Notes under the pieces: model-generated | Seen by the model: only the letters and a program-made list of their open reading frames with translations | What the model was told of the DNA's origin: nothing | Databases searched by the model: none | In this document: piece after piece, positions 1 to 6,796 of the stretch | Numbering within the stretch: the stretch's first letter is position 1 | Layout of the letters: the number at the start of each line of letters is the position of its first letter | IMG/VR virus record: IMGVR_UViG_3300025282_003454 | Coordinates: 1 to 20,901 of that record | Source of the DNA: a virus | Length of the DNA stretch: 20,901 nucleotides | Reading direction: 5' to 3' (one strand) | Translations under genes and position numbers: made by a program

Positions 1-1719
1 CATATCCACCGAGTAACCCCTGGTCAGGGCAGTCTCCACTGTTTCACGAACAACCTTCTTTGTGGTTCTGTGTATGATCGTAGCCCTGGCGGTGGCCTGG
101 GAGACAACCATCTGGACTGCCGGAAGATTCTCGGCCCATTCAATAACCCCCGCGACACCTGAGTCATTGATATGCCCGAATGTCGATTTTGTTACCCTGA
201 CAAATGAATCGTGCAAGGCACTGGATAACCCATCCAGTTCTGCATCAGGAACCAGTTGACCCCACTCAAAGGGAAACTCTTTCTCCTCAAGCTCTATGTC
301 CCGTTCCATATAACGGCCCATAACACCGTCAGCCCGGTTCTTTATCCGGCGCAGATATGACTGCATCCTTCTATCAAGATCCTCTACCAGCGCATCCCTG
401 TCTTTCAGGAGGGATCTCCGGAGCCGTACAGCCCCAGGGGCCACGGGGCTCTCTCTCTTTATCTGGTCGATGCCCATGCCCTCCTCGATAGCGAGGGGAG
501 CGGCGGGGCCATCCTCAAGGGCGTTATCCTCGATGATGTTTACCGGAACCCTGCGAACATCCCCGTCATCAATAGCGTCCTGTCCAACCAGTGACCTCGC
601 CTCGTTCAGGGTGATGATTCCCGCTGTGAAAAGGTTTGTTGCCCTGGTTGTGACGGAGTCCTTATCGTCCAGGAAGGATCGCATTTCGGACAGATCAACC
701 ATGACCTCCCCGCTGTTGGGAAACTCAGGGACGAGGCAGTAATTAAAAAACCGGAGAAACCTGTTGATCAACGGTTCCAGGGTTTCTGAATGAAAGCTGA
801 ATCGAGCCTCCCGATAGTTGGAGAATGTCGATCTCTGCAATCCCACATTGGCCGATATGAGGATGGGAGGAACCCCAAAGACACTGCATATCCTTGACTC
901 TGTCAGGTTGTGTAACTCTGTGAGTGCCATGTCTTTCGGGCTTGATGCCATTTGTTGATATTCGGCATCGTCATCCAGGACTGCCACCTGGTGCATATTA
1001 CTTGGGCCTCCGAACGTAGACCTCCACCTGGAGCGGATACGGCTTGCCTCCTCCTGGGATGTCAGCCTTCTCTTGATCTTGAGCAGTCCGCTCGGAACCC
1101 CCGCATTGTTGAAATAGGTCTTGGCGAAATCGGTCATAAGGGTGTCCAGGTTAACGGTCTTTGCCAGGACATGAAGAGGGGATAGCCCGTAGACGTCGCC
1201 CGAAGGATTGGGCAATGACAGGTGGGCAATATCCGAGGCAGGGATCTCATACTCCTTACCGTTGATCTCATAGCTGTATGAGCTTGCCCCCCGATCCTGG
1301 GAAACAATCGAGACCCTGTCAGGTCTCAGGAGCCAGAGGGCGGAGATCCGGTTGGTTCTGACCCGCTCCTTGTAGACATACACGTTTCCGGCGACCTGTA
1401 GATATGTGACCGCCCGTTCCAACCAGGTGTACCAATCGTGTTCAGGGTTGGGATACTTGAGGAGTAACGAGAAAGGGGAGTTTTCGATTTCCGATATCCC
1501 GCCATCAGCGGGAATCCCGACAAACCATCTTGCCGTTGCCGTTCCGGTGGAAAGCTCCCTGATACAGGCATGGACGATCTCTGACCGTCCGTAACCCTGG
1601 GATGAGAAATTGGCGTAGTTGTCACTAGGATATACAACCCGTGACGGATCGCTGATAAGCGGGACTGTGGCGGCTATGTCCCCGTCATACTGCTTTCGCG
1701 AGAACCCAAATATGCCCAA
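1..1719 (-). CDS. Phage portal protein, HK97 type, 3' end beyond the window
   Basis: The portal forms the dodecameric ring at the capsid vertex through which DNA is packaged and to which the neck attaches. I read 573 codons open to base 1, so the C-terminus is missing. Family-typical stretches are DVYGLSPLHV near residue 175, the segment KDMALTELHN through FGVPPILISA at 262-290, then TFSNYREARF near 298-307 and a proline/hydrophobic run at 315-333; GIITLNEARSLVG lies at 367-379. The start is TTG at 1719, preceded by AGGGA about six bases upstream and by an in-frame TAA. HK97-type portals are usually near 400 residues, so the part after about 410 is an extension. It is helical and charged (RRSLLKDRDALVEDLDRRM near 434-452), and its last residues (TKKVVRETVETALTRGYS) resemble helices of minor head proteins. 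Family assignment is firm; the nature of the extension is inference. Confidence 0.93.
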   Translation of the reverse strand, partial: MGIFGFSRKQYDGDIAATVPLISDPSRVVYPSDNYANFSSQGYGRSEIVHACIRELSTGTATARWFVGIPADGGISEIENSPFSLLLKYPNPEHDWYTWLERAVTYLQVAGNVYVYKERVRTNRISALWLLRPDRVSIVSQDRGASSYSYEINGKEYEIPASDIAHLSLPNPSGDVYGLSPLHVLAKTVNLDTLMTDFAKTYFNNAGVPSGLLKIKRRLTSQEEASRIRSRWRSTFGGPSNMHQVAVLDDDAEYQQMASSPKDMALTELHNLTESRICSVFGVPPILISANVGLQRSTFSNYREARFSFHSETLEPLINRFLRFFNYCLVPEFPNSGEVMVDLSEMRSFLDDKDSVTTRATNLFTAGIITLNEARSLVGQDAIDDGDVRRVPVNIIEDNALEDGPAAPLAIEEGMGIDQIKRESPVAPGAVRLRRSLLKDRDALVEDLDRRMQSYLRRIKNRADGVMGRYMERDIELEEKEFPFEWGQLVPDAELDGLSSALHDSFVRVTKSTFGHINDSGVAGVIEWAENLPAVQMVVSQATARATIIHRTTKKVVRETVETALTRGYSVDM

Positions 1720-1934
1720 GCGTTATCCCTGGCTTGAGGGCACTTGCCTTGACCACGATCTGGTTGGAGGGCGGGCTTCCCCGGAGGAGAAATCCAGGAA
1801 GCCCACTATAACTTTTGATCAATGGAAAATGCTCAGAACCATTGATCCGATACAGCATAGCACAGTAAATAGCAAGGACACCATCAATGCCCGCCTCCGC
1901 AATAGGCTACTATACGTTCTCAAAAGGAGGAGCC

Positions 1935-2231
1935 ATGTCACTGTTAATTGATATAGATAAGATCACCAGGGTATGTATTGCTGGCCACTGGCACGATGTT
2001 CAATGGGTGGAAGAAGGAGACAGCGGAGAGGTTAGTACCTTTCTTTTCGATTCATATGAATTTGTCACCAAACGAGGATATGAAGACAAGTGGCCTCCCT
2101 ATCATCTGGAGCATGGCGGCGGGGAGAGTGAAACCTGTGCAAAGGGCTTTGAGTTCATGGATGCTGAGACAGGAAGCATTATTGCTGGCCCCTTCACTTC
2201 GATTGATGCGGTGATGACCCAACCTTACTAA
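1935..2231 (+). CDS. Small acidic hypothetical protein, lone rightward gene
   Basis: I do not recognise this 98-residue protein. It is acidic and aromatic-rich (HWHDVQWVEEGD, GYEDKWPPYH) with no membrane segment or Cys motif. The start at 1935 is chosen because AAAGGAGGAG sits just upstream; an in-frame upstream ATG at 1887 has no such site. It is the only rightward gene within the leftward packaging/head block. Its TAA stop at 2229-2231 overlaps the TAG stop of the convergent gene to its right by two bases. It must therefore have its own promoter in the 215 bases between it and the portal start, where I see only weak matches (TTGATC at 1842 followed by an A/T-rich hexamer about 17 bases on). 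It could be a late-acquired accessory gene. Confidence 0.7.
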   Translation: MSLLIDIDKITRVCIAGHWHDVQWVEEGDSGEVSTFLFDSYEFVTKRGYEDKWPPYHLEHGGGESETCAKGFEFMDAETGSIIAGPFTSIDAVMTQPY

Positions 2232-2518
2232 ACGGCAACGGCCTTTATTTCTTCAACGCGGAGAATGCCATCTTGCAGACGGAGACCATAACCGGACAAC
2301 TTCTCGGTAGTGTGGCGGGCTCCCTCATGGAGCCCAATCCTCTCAGTTGTGAAATCGTGTATATGGTAGTTCCGCTTCTCCCGCCAGGGATTTCCCTGAC
2401 AGGTATTACATCGCTCGTACAATGGACGATCCCCTGATCCAAAACTGAACTTGAATGCAGAATAGAATTTCCTGTGGGATGCTCTGGAATGATTGCAAGT
2501 GCCGCATTTTTCAGTCAT
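2228..2518 (-). CDS. Small putative zinc-binding protein
   Basis: A 96-residue protein with two CxxC pairs, CGTC at residues 5-8 and CNTC at 37-40, separated by a basic and aromatic stretch (RASHRKFYSAFKFSFG). This spacing fits one structural zinc site of the treble-clef or zinc-ribbon kind. No catalytic motif is visible. The ATG at 2518 is preceded by GAGGTGA and overlaps the stop of the upstream gene by four bases (ATGA), so translation is probably coupled. The function is unknown. Zinc-finger proteins of this size in phage packaging blocks can include HNH endonucleases, but no His-Asn-His core is seen here. Confidence 0.7.
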   Translation of the reverse strand: MTEKCGTCNHSRASHRKFYSAFKFSFGSGDRPLYERCNTCQGNPWREKRNYHIHDFTTERIGLHEGARHTTEKLSGYGLRLQDGILRVEEIKAVAV

Positions 2519-2826
2519 TGGTTCACCTCATTCCTTGCACTGCTTGATTGCTTATATCTCTCTGGGAGTTTGAAATCCCTCTGAACGGTTCTGCCTTCCT
2601 TCGCGCACCGCCACAACCCGCAGTACTGTTCCCCGTTCCTGGAAGGGTCATCATAAACCCAGTTGCCACAATCAGTGACAGGGTCTCCTGGACATAGGCG
2701 GTGCATGGAGCGAAGGCCCTCGTCCAGTTTCTTCATTGTTACTTCTGCCGAATTCTCCGTTATGAAGTAGCGTTTAATTGCCGTTATGGCAATCAACATC
2801 TCATCCGGGCTCAGATCAATTTTCAT
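2515..2826 (-). CDS. Hypothetical protein with four spaced cysteines
   Basis: A 103-residue protein. The N-terminal half (LSPDEMLIAITAIKRYF and following) looks helical. The middle holds cysteines at about 45, 53, 69 and 74 (LCPGDPVTDCGNW, QYCGLWRCA), plausible as a zinc site. The tail is basic and polar. The ATG at 2826 has GGGAG about seven bases upstream. The stop overlaps the start of the next leftward gene by four bases. No family is recognised. It sits downstream of the large terminase and the Com-like zinc finger, so it belongs to the packaging transcript. Confidence 0.7.
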   Translation of the reverse strand: MKIDLSPDEMLIAITAIKRYFITENSAEVTMKKLDEGLRSMHRLCPGDPVTDCGNWVYDDPSRNGEQYCGLWRCAKEGRTVQRDFKLPERYKQSSSARNEVNQ

Positions 2827-2861
2827 AAACGAACTCCCTTTTTTTGAGGATTCTGAGATTA

Positions 2862-2981
2862 TTATTTCTCATTCCGTGTCTTGCATCTATTACAGACAAT
2901 AACGGTTCCCTTCCCTACCTTCTCCGCCAGGAGTTTCCCGCAGTTTGAACACCGGAACTCCCTCACTGTGGAATTTACCAT
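2862..2981 (-). CDS. Com-like zinc-finger protein, 39 residues
   Basis: Very short gene read directly from the reverse strand. The protein has CSNC at 11-14, the motif GKLLAEK just after it, and CNRC at 30-33. The order C-x2-C-GKLL-x(11)-C-x2-C matches the core of the Mu Com family. In phage Mu, Com is an mRNA-binding zinc-finger protein that activates translation of the mom DNA-modification gene. The ATG at 2981 overlaps the end of the large terminase gene (2975) by seven bases, which suggests coupled translation. The protein is shorter than Mu Com (about 62 residues) and lacks the C-terminal tail. A generic small zinc ribbon is the alternative. Its role here is unproven, though a DNA methyltransferase gene lies upstream on the same strand. 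Confidence 0.75.
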   Translation of the reverse strand: MVNSTVREFRCSNCGKLLAEKVGKGTVIVCNRCKTRNEK

Positions 2982-4168
2982 ACGCCCATCCCAGGGCTGT
3001 TACTCGATCCGTAAACGGCAAGAGCAAGGGCCATTACACAGTCATCATGTAAACCTGGAGGAGCCGAGTATTTTACTCCGGTCCTGGTGTACTCATAACT
3101 GAAGGTGTCAAGCTCTGCCACTATCGTCCCGTCCGGGTAACCGATAGATTGGGACTGTATACCAAGGGCGAGGCCCTCCATTAACTTCTGCTTGCTTGGG
3201 GAGGAGAAGTTGTAACCCTGGACATTGGACAGGGATCGCTGAAGTCTTTCCACGATGGGATCTCCCACTCCGGTTGAATCCACGAAAGCCGAAACACTGC
3301 CGATCACGGGAATGATCCTCCCCAGGGTTTCCTCCCAGGGCAGTTGAAATCGATCAAAGAAGCAGACCTGGTTATCCCCATCGAGTCCGATGATCACCGT
3401 GAAGTCAACTGACTTTGCCAGGTCAATCCCGAACACAGCCGCCTGGGAGCCCGATAGCGGGGCGATACACTGTTGGATGGAGCTAATGCCGAAAGGATTC
3501 CCCCCGTCATCAGATGGCTCGGCGAGATATAACTCCTTGAAAACATTATCCGGCAGTTGGGCCTTCGCATCCTCCACTTCCTGGAGCTGTAAAACCCCTG
3601 CGTCCACCGCATCGTATGCCGTTAACTTTGCATAGTGCCAATCCCTTTCCCCGGATTCGGCTCTCCTCGCCAACCTGTATGCCCAATTGCGCCGTCCCTT
3701 CACGTTTCCGATGATGCGGATTGGCCCTCTGGTTGCCGTCAGGGTTGACCGGATCGCGTGCCAGGATTCCTCCCTTGCCCTGGTGGCCTCATCAACCACA
3801 CAGGCATAAACATCCTCCCCGTACAGATTGTCGGGTTTCTCGGCAGACTTGAATCCTATGACCGACCCGTTCAGGAGAGTGATGGTTAGCTCTGATTCGT
3901 TGGAGGTGAAAACAGACGGGTCTAATCCCCGTTTGAGTCTCCTGTATGCAATCTTCGCCTGGGGATAAACGGGAGCGACCCACCAGTAAGCCTGTCCTGG
4001 GTTTCCACCCATAGCCTTCTCCAGAATCCACGCAAGACACGCAACGGTTTTGCCGCACTTGGTGGAGCCCTCGATTACGGCGTACCTATCCCTGGAGAAT
4101 ATCGCCTCCGATTGTTTGAGGTAGAGACTCGGTCTCCGGTATGTCCTGGTCGGCGTTATCCCCTGCAT
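2975..4168 (-). CDS. terL: Terminase large subunit
   Basis: ATPase and nuclease motor that drives DNA into the prohead and cuts the concatemer. The 397 residues hold the adenine-binding region LYLKQSEAIF near 16-24, Walker A GSTKCGKT at 34-41, Walker B YACVVDEA at 121-128 with the catalytic Glu next to the Asp, and a coupling-type IIGNVKG near 152-158. The C-terminal RNase H-like nuclease shows D249 in FGIDLA, D297 in FVDSTG and D375/D376 in LHDDCV. All key residues are present, so it looks active. The ATG at 4168 lies inside the small-subunit gene, overlapping it by 83 bases in another frame, with AGGA six bases upstream; no later Met precedes Walker A. Confidence 0.96.
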   Translation of the reverse strand: MQGITPTRTYRRPSLYLKQSEAIFSRDRYAVIEGSTKCGKTVACLAWILEKAMGGNPGQAYWWVAPVYPQAKIAYRRLKRGLDPSVFTSNESELTITLLNGSVIGFKSAEKPDNLYGEDVYACVVDEATRAREESWHAIRSTLTATRGPIRIIGNVKGRRNWAYRLARRAESGERDWHYAKLTAYDAVDAGVLQLQEVEDAKAQLPDNVFKELYLAEPSDDGGNPFGISSIQQCIAPLSGSQAAVFGIDLAKSVDFTVIIGLDGDNQVCFFDRFQLPWEETLGRIIPVIGSVSAFVDSTGVGDPIVERLQRSLSNVQGYNFSSPSKQKLMEGLALGIQSQSIGYPDGTIVAELDTFSYEYTRTGVKYSAPPGLHDDCVMALALAVYGSSNSPGMGVW

Positions 4169-4574
4169 TCTCTATCCTGAATGTGAACGGTGCCTGGGTC
4201 ATCTGGATACTTGTCTGTTCTATCGCCATATTTATCAGCGGCTTGTCTGGGATCACTCCATTGATTGCATTGATCCTGTCCATTATCTTTATCACCCGAT
4301 CTACCGCTCCCTCATCGGACTGCATGGCAGATTCCCACATGCGGAGAAGAAGGGCGTTATACCGTTCCATCTGGAGAGCCCTGATCTTGTCTGCGTTTCC
4401 CGTGTTCTCCCTGGCAAGATCCTCAAGAACCTTTTTGATGTCCTTGTTGACCAGGCCGTGGGAAATCCCCTCCTGTTCCGCTATCTGCCTCTCAGAGGCT
4501 CCGGCGATCTTCAGGTTCAGCATACGGTATCTCCGCAGTTGGGCCGCGATCCTCTGACCGTTCTGTAATGCCAT
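4086..4574 (-). CDS. terS: Terminase small subunit (probable)
   Basis: A 162-residue protein with a helix-turn-helix near residues 25-48 (GASERQIAEQEGISHGLVNK), followed by a long helical part (to about 110) suited to oligomerisation and a polar tail. This is the usual plan of DNA-recognising small terminases, and the gene sits immediately upstream of the large subunit. The ATG at 4574 has GAGGAG about ten bases upstream. Its 3' end overlaps the large subunit gene by 83 bases. Sequence alone does not identify the pac or cos site it binds; the assignment rests on the HTH, size and position. Confidence 0.85.
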   Translation of the reverse strand: MALQNGQRIAAQLRRYRMLNLKIAGASERQIAEQEGISHGLVNKDIKKVLEDLARENTGNADKIRALQMERYNALLLRMWESAMQSDEGAVDRVIKIMDRINAINGVIPDKPLINMAIEQTSIQMTQAPFTFRIENAGDNADQDIPETESLPQTIGGDILQG

Positions 4575-4675
4575 CAGTTAATCACTCCTCTTAGCCTCCG
4601 GGTCTGTGCAGAGAGCTGCCATTTAATGCCCCTGTTAGGCCCGTAGAGCCAGATACAAGGGAAGGACGCTCCCAT
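4574..4675 (-). CDS. Possible 33-residue peptide upstream of terS
   Basis: An ATG at 4675 opens 33 codons ending in TGA, whose last base is the first base of the small-terminase ATG (TGATG). The peptide has an aromatic and Cys-containing start (FPCIWLYGPNRG) and a basic end (QTRRLRG). No Shine-Dalgarno site precedes the ATG. The frame is the same as that of the methyltransferase, whose TGA stop lies 30 bases upstream of this ATG with no other stop between. It may be a coupling leader, a readthrough extension or chance. Confidence 0.3.
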   Translation of the reverse strand: MGASFPCIWLYGPNRGIKWQLSAQTRRLRGVIN

Positions 4676-4705
4676 GCTATACAGGCAACGATTGCTCGCA
4701 TCTAT

Positions 4706-5956
4706 TCACTGAGATAAAAGGCAGGCCTTCCCACCGGTGTAATCCTCCCATCGCTGAATCACTACGTCACAATATCGCGGCTCAATCTCCATAGCATAGC
4801 ACCGACGACCCAACCGCTCGGCGGCGATAATGGTCGTGCCAGAGCCGACGAAGGGGTCGTAGACGTCCCCGTCATGGTAGGAGATGGGCCGCTCCATACA
4901 CTCCAGCGGCTTCTGCGTACTGTGACCGCCGTCAGGGGCGTCGGGCGAGACGTTCTTGTCTAATGATATATCCCAGACCGTCGAGGCGTTCGCTGGGCCA
5001 ATCCACGCGGCCTGACGGCCCTTCCTGATCGCGTACCAACACGCCTCATGCTGGAACGTGTAATGTCCGCGTGAGATTGGGAAGTGAGGCTTGCGCCACA
5101 TCACCGACGCCCGAATCTCAAACCCCGCCGACTGGAGAGCCAGCCCCGAAACAATACAATCTGCACCGGGTGCGCTCCAGCAGTACGCCACGTCGCCGGG
5201 AAACAGTCGCCACGCATCCGACCAGTCGGTGCGGGTGTCGGCGGTAACTAATCCCACGCGGCTCGCCGCGTAAGCTAACTGCCCCGCTTCATACGCTTCG
5301 TTCCTCCAGTTGGGGTCGTAGTTCACGCCATAAGGCGGGTCAGTAATCATAAGGTTAGGAATGTTCCCATCCAAAAGAACAAGTACATCCTCCTCTGAGG
5401 TGGCATCCCCGCACATGAGACGGTGCTGCCCCAGACTCCAGACCTCGCCCCGCTGTACTGTCGGCTCGTAATCGTCGGCCTCGACATCGTCCATCGCCTC
5501 GTCCGCGTCGAACCCCTCGTCCGGCGGGTCAGGCTCCAGCAACGTCAACGGCTCGTAATTACCTTTTGCCAGAGCTCTCAGCATCTCGCTCACATGGTCT
5601 GACTCTGAATTTATGCCGTCCAGGAGGGAGCCCAGTTTCTCATTGTCCCGTCCCGCCATCGAGGCCAGGGGGTCGAGGGTTGCCAGTATCTTGTCAGCTT
5701 CATCATCGGAGACATCAAGGACCAGGACGGGAACTTCCTCATCCGGGGTTGTTTCGGCACGGAGGTGGCCGTCTATCAATGTAAGGCCCAGGGAGCCCTC
5801 ATATGCAATCAGGGCATCGGCATAGCCAACTTCAGCCAGCATACCCGCTATTGCCTGCTGCTGTGCGGGAGGATGGGTTCTCCAGTTCTTGGGATTGGGA
5901 ATGATCTCCGACGCTTTGACACGCCGCAGTTCTTTGATCCTGTCCCTGATTGCCAA
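4706..5956 (-). CDS. ParB-domain / N4-N6 DNA methyltransferase
   Basis: 416-residue two-domain protein. The N-terminal part (about 14-110) is a ParB/sulfiredoxin-like domain with NPKNWRTHP at 21-29 and TLIDGHLRAE at 59-68, typical of phage ParB-methylase fusions. An acidic linker (EPDPPDEGFDADEAMDD) follows at 141-157. The C-terminal methyltransferase has DPPY at 206-209 (catalytic), HSTQKP at 345-350 and DPFVGSGTT at 367-375 (AdoMet binding); the order with DPPY first is beta-class. It should methylate adenine N6 or cytosine N4 in phage DNA, perhaps for protection from restriction; no cognate nuclease is seen. The start is TTG at 5956 with GGAGG six bases upstream and an in-frame TGA six bases before it. 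It is the first gene of the leftward block. Confidence 0.93.
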   Translation of the reverse strand: MAIRDRIKELRRVKASEIIPNPKNWRTHPPAQQQAIAGMLAEVGYADALIAYEGSLGLTLIDGHLRAETTPDEEVPVLVLDVSDDEADKILATLDPLASMAGRDNEKLGSLLDGINSESDHVSEMLRALAKGNYEPLTLLEPDPPDEGFDADEAMDDVEADDYEPTVQRGEVWSLGQHRLMCGDATSEEDVLVLLDGNIPNLMITDPPYGVNYDPNWRNEAYEAGQLAYAASRVGLVTADTRTDWSDAWRLFPGDVAYCWSAPGADCIVSGLALQSAGFEIRASVMWRKPHFPISRGHYTFQHEACWYAIRKGRQAAWIGPANASTVWDISLDKNVSPDAPDGGHSTQKPLECMERPISYHDGDVYDPFVGSGTTIIAAERLGRRCYAMEIEPRYCDVVIQRWEDYTGGKACLLSQ

Positions 5957-6176
5957 TGCTCACCTCCATGTGCGTACCTGGATTCATGGCCCCTCCGGAC
6001 GTTCCGGCGGGGTCATTTGTGAGCATTCCCCTTATATTACACCATAGAATATCAGTACCATATTTCTATGGAATTTTCTCCGTCAAACCTATATGATAAC
6101 TAACCCTCTATGTATTATTAACAGGCGTGAGAAGGAGGTACGCCGCATACCGGAAAAAGGAGAAAAGGAGGAGAAA
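5957..6176. promoter_or_regulatory. Divergent early/late control region
   Basis: The 220 bases between the leftward methyltransferase and the rightward early operon. Bases 6030-6120 are AT-rich. An inverted repeat with eight-base arms, CCATAGAA at 6042-6049 and TTCTATGG at 6064-6071, spans 30 bases. On the minus strand TTGACG (6080-6085) is followed about 18 bases later by TATGGT, a reasonable sigma70-like pair overlapping the inverted repeat. On the plus strand TATGAT near 6092 and TATTAT near 6112 are possible -10 elements without good -35 partners. The Shine-Dalgarno site for the first early gene is AAAAGGAGGAG just before 6177. Divergent promoters under a shared operator are inferred. Confidence 0.55.
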
Positions 6177-6416
6177 ATGTATGCAATGATGCACAGCACC
6201 TGTCACGGGTGCAAACAAATATTCAGTGCCAATCCGACCAGGGTTCCCTCGATGAGAATCAACGATCAGGGTGAACAGGTCTCATCCGGTGGAAGACAGG
6301 TTGTTTTCTGTCAGAACTGTATGAATCTGGCCAATAAACGCCGAAAAGACCTGGGGATTGACGTTCTGTTTGTACATCCGGACGCTTATGAACCAGTACA
6401 TGAATCGGAATTTTAA
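6177..6416 (+). CDS. Small zinc-finger-like protein, conserved phage type
   Basis: 79-residue protein that begins the rightward early module. It has CHGC at 9-12 near the start and CQNC at 46-49, with the pattern FSANPTRVPS after the first pair and NLANKRRKDLGI after the second, ending in DAYEPV. From memory, small phage and actinobacterial hypothetical proteins share this layout (CxxC, NPxxVPS, CxxC, N-x-R, DAYEP), so I take it as a conserved family of unknown function with one structural zinc. The ATG at 6177 follows GGAGGAGAAA; the frame is open further upstream but without a comparable ribosome site. Confidence 0.75.
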   Translation: MYAMMHSTCHGCKQIFSANPTRVPSMRINDQGEQVSSGGRQVVFCQNCMNLANKRRKDLGIDVLFVHPDAYEPVHESEF

Positions 6417-6426
6417 GGAGAAAAAA

Positions 6427-6615
6427 ATGCTGACAAATGAAGAAGTGATAGACAAGGCCAATCTCAGGTTAGAAGCCTATGTCGGAATGCTGAAAATATT
6501 AAAGACTATTTCACCCGCCACAAATAATGTCCAGGCTCCCCTCTGCGTACTTGCGGAGGGGATTATTTCGATTGCTATGGAGCTTAATGAGATGAACAGG
6601 CTGGGCCGTGAATAA
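6427..6615 (+). CDS. Small helical hypothetical protein
   Basis: 62 residues, almost all predicted helical by eye (EEVIDKANLRLEAYVGMLKI, then ISIAMELNEMNRLG), with one Cys and no motif I recognise. The ATG at 6427 has AAGGAG about seven bases upstream. The stop lies inside the next gene, overlapping its GTG start by eight bases. It belongs to the early operon of small proteins ahead of the replication genes. Function unknown. Confidence 0.65.
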   Translation: MLTNEEVIDKANLRLEAYVGMLKILKTISPATNNVQAPLCVLAEGIISIAMELNEMNRLGRE

Positions 6616-6796
6616 ATATCGAATCACCTACACCCTGCACAAAGAAGTCGTCCAGGATATCGAGGCAGTTGATGCGGTACACGCTCTCTCCCTCGGTGCC
6701 GCGAGGGCCGTTGAAACCATCAATGAACTGTTCCGCATGATTGAAGAAGACCCTGATCCCCAAGTGAAACTAATCGAGTTGAAGGAGGAGAAATGA
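6608..6796 (+). CDS. Small acidic hypothetical protein
   Basis: 62 residues beginning at a GTG (6608) that lies within the end of the preceding gene. The sequence starts with a strand-like YRITYTLHKEVVQDIEA followed by helix ALSLGAARAVETINELF, the alpha-beta plan of many small phage proteins of unknown function. It ends in KEEK because the last codons are the ribosome site of the next gene (AAGGAGGAGAAATGA), whose ATG overlaps its TGA. No ribosome site of its own is evident, so it is probably translated by coupling. Confidence 0.62.
   Translation: MNKYRITYTLHKEVVQDIEAVDAVHALSLGAARAVETINELFRMIEEDPDPQVKLIELKEEK

Noticed and set aside
4141-4557. Long plus-strand open frame with hydrophobic stretches opposite terS
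   Set aside because: It is the antisense shadow of the HTH-containing small terminase, which has a proper ribosome site and context; the shadow has none.
4575-4705. tRNA or other structured RNA in the gap before terS
   Set aside because: No cloverleaf or T-loop consensus can be drawn; at most a 33-codon frame is present.
5832-6026. Leftward 64-codon frame overlapping the methyltransferase start
   Set aside because: It overlaps the conserved ParB domain in another frame, has no ribosome site of note, and its sequence looks non-protein-like.
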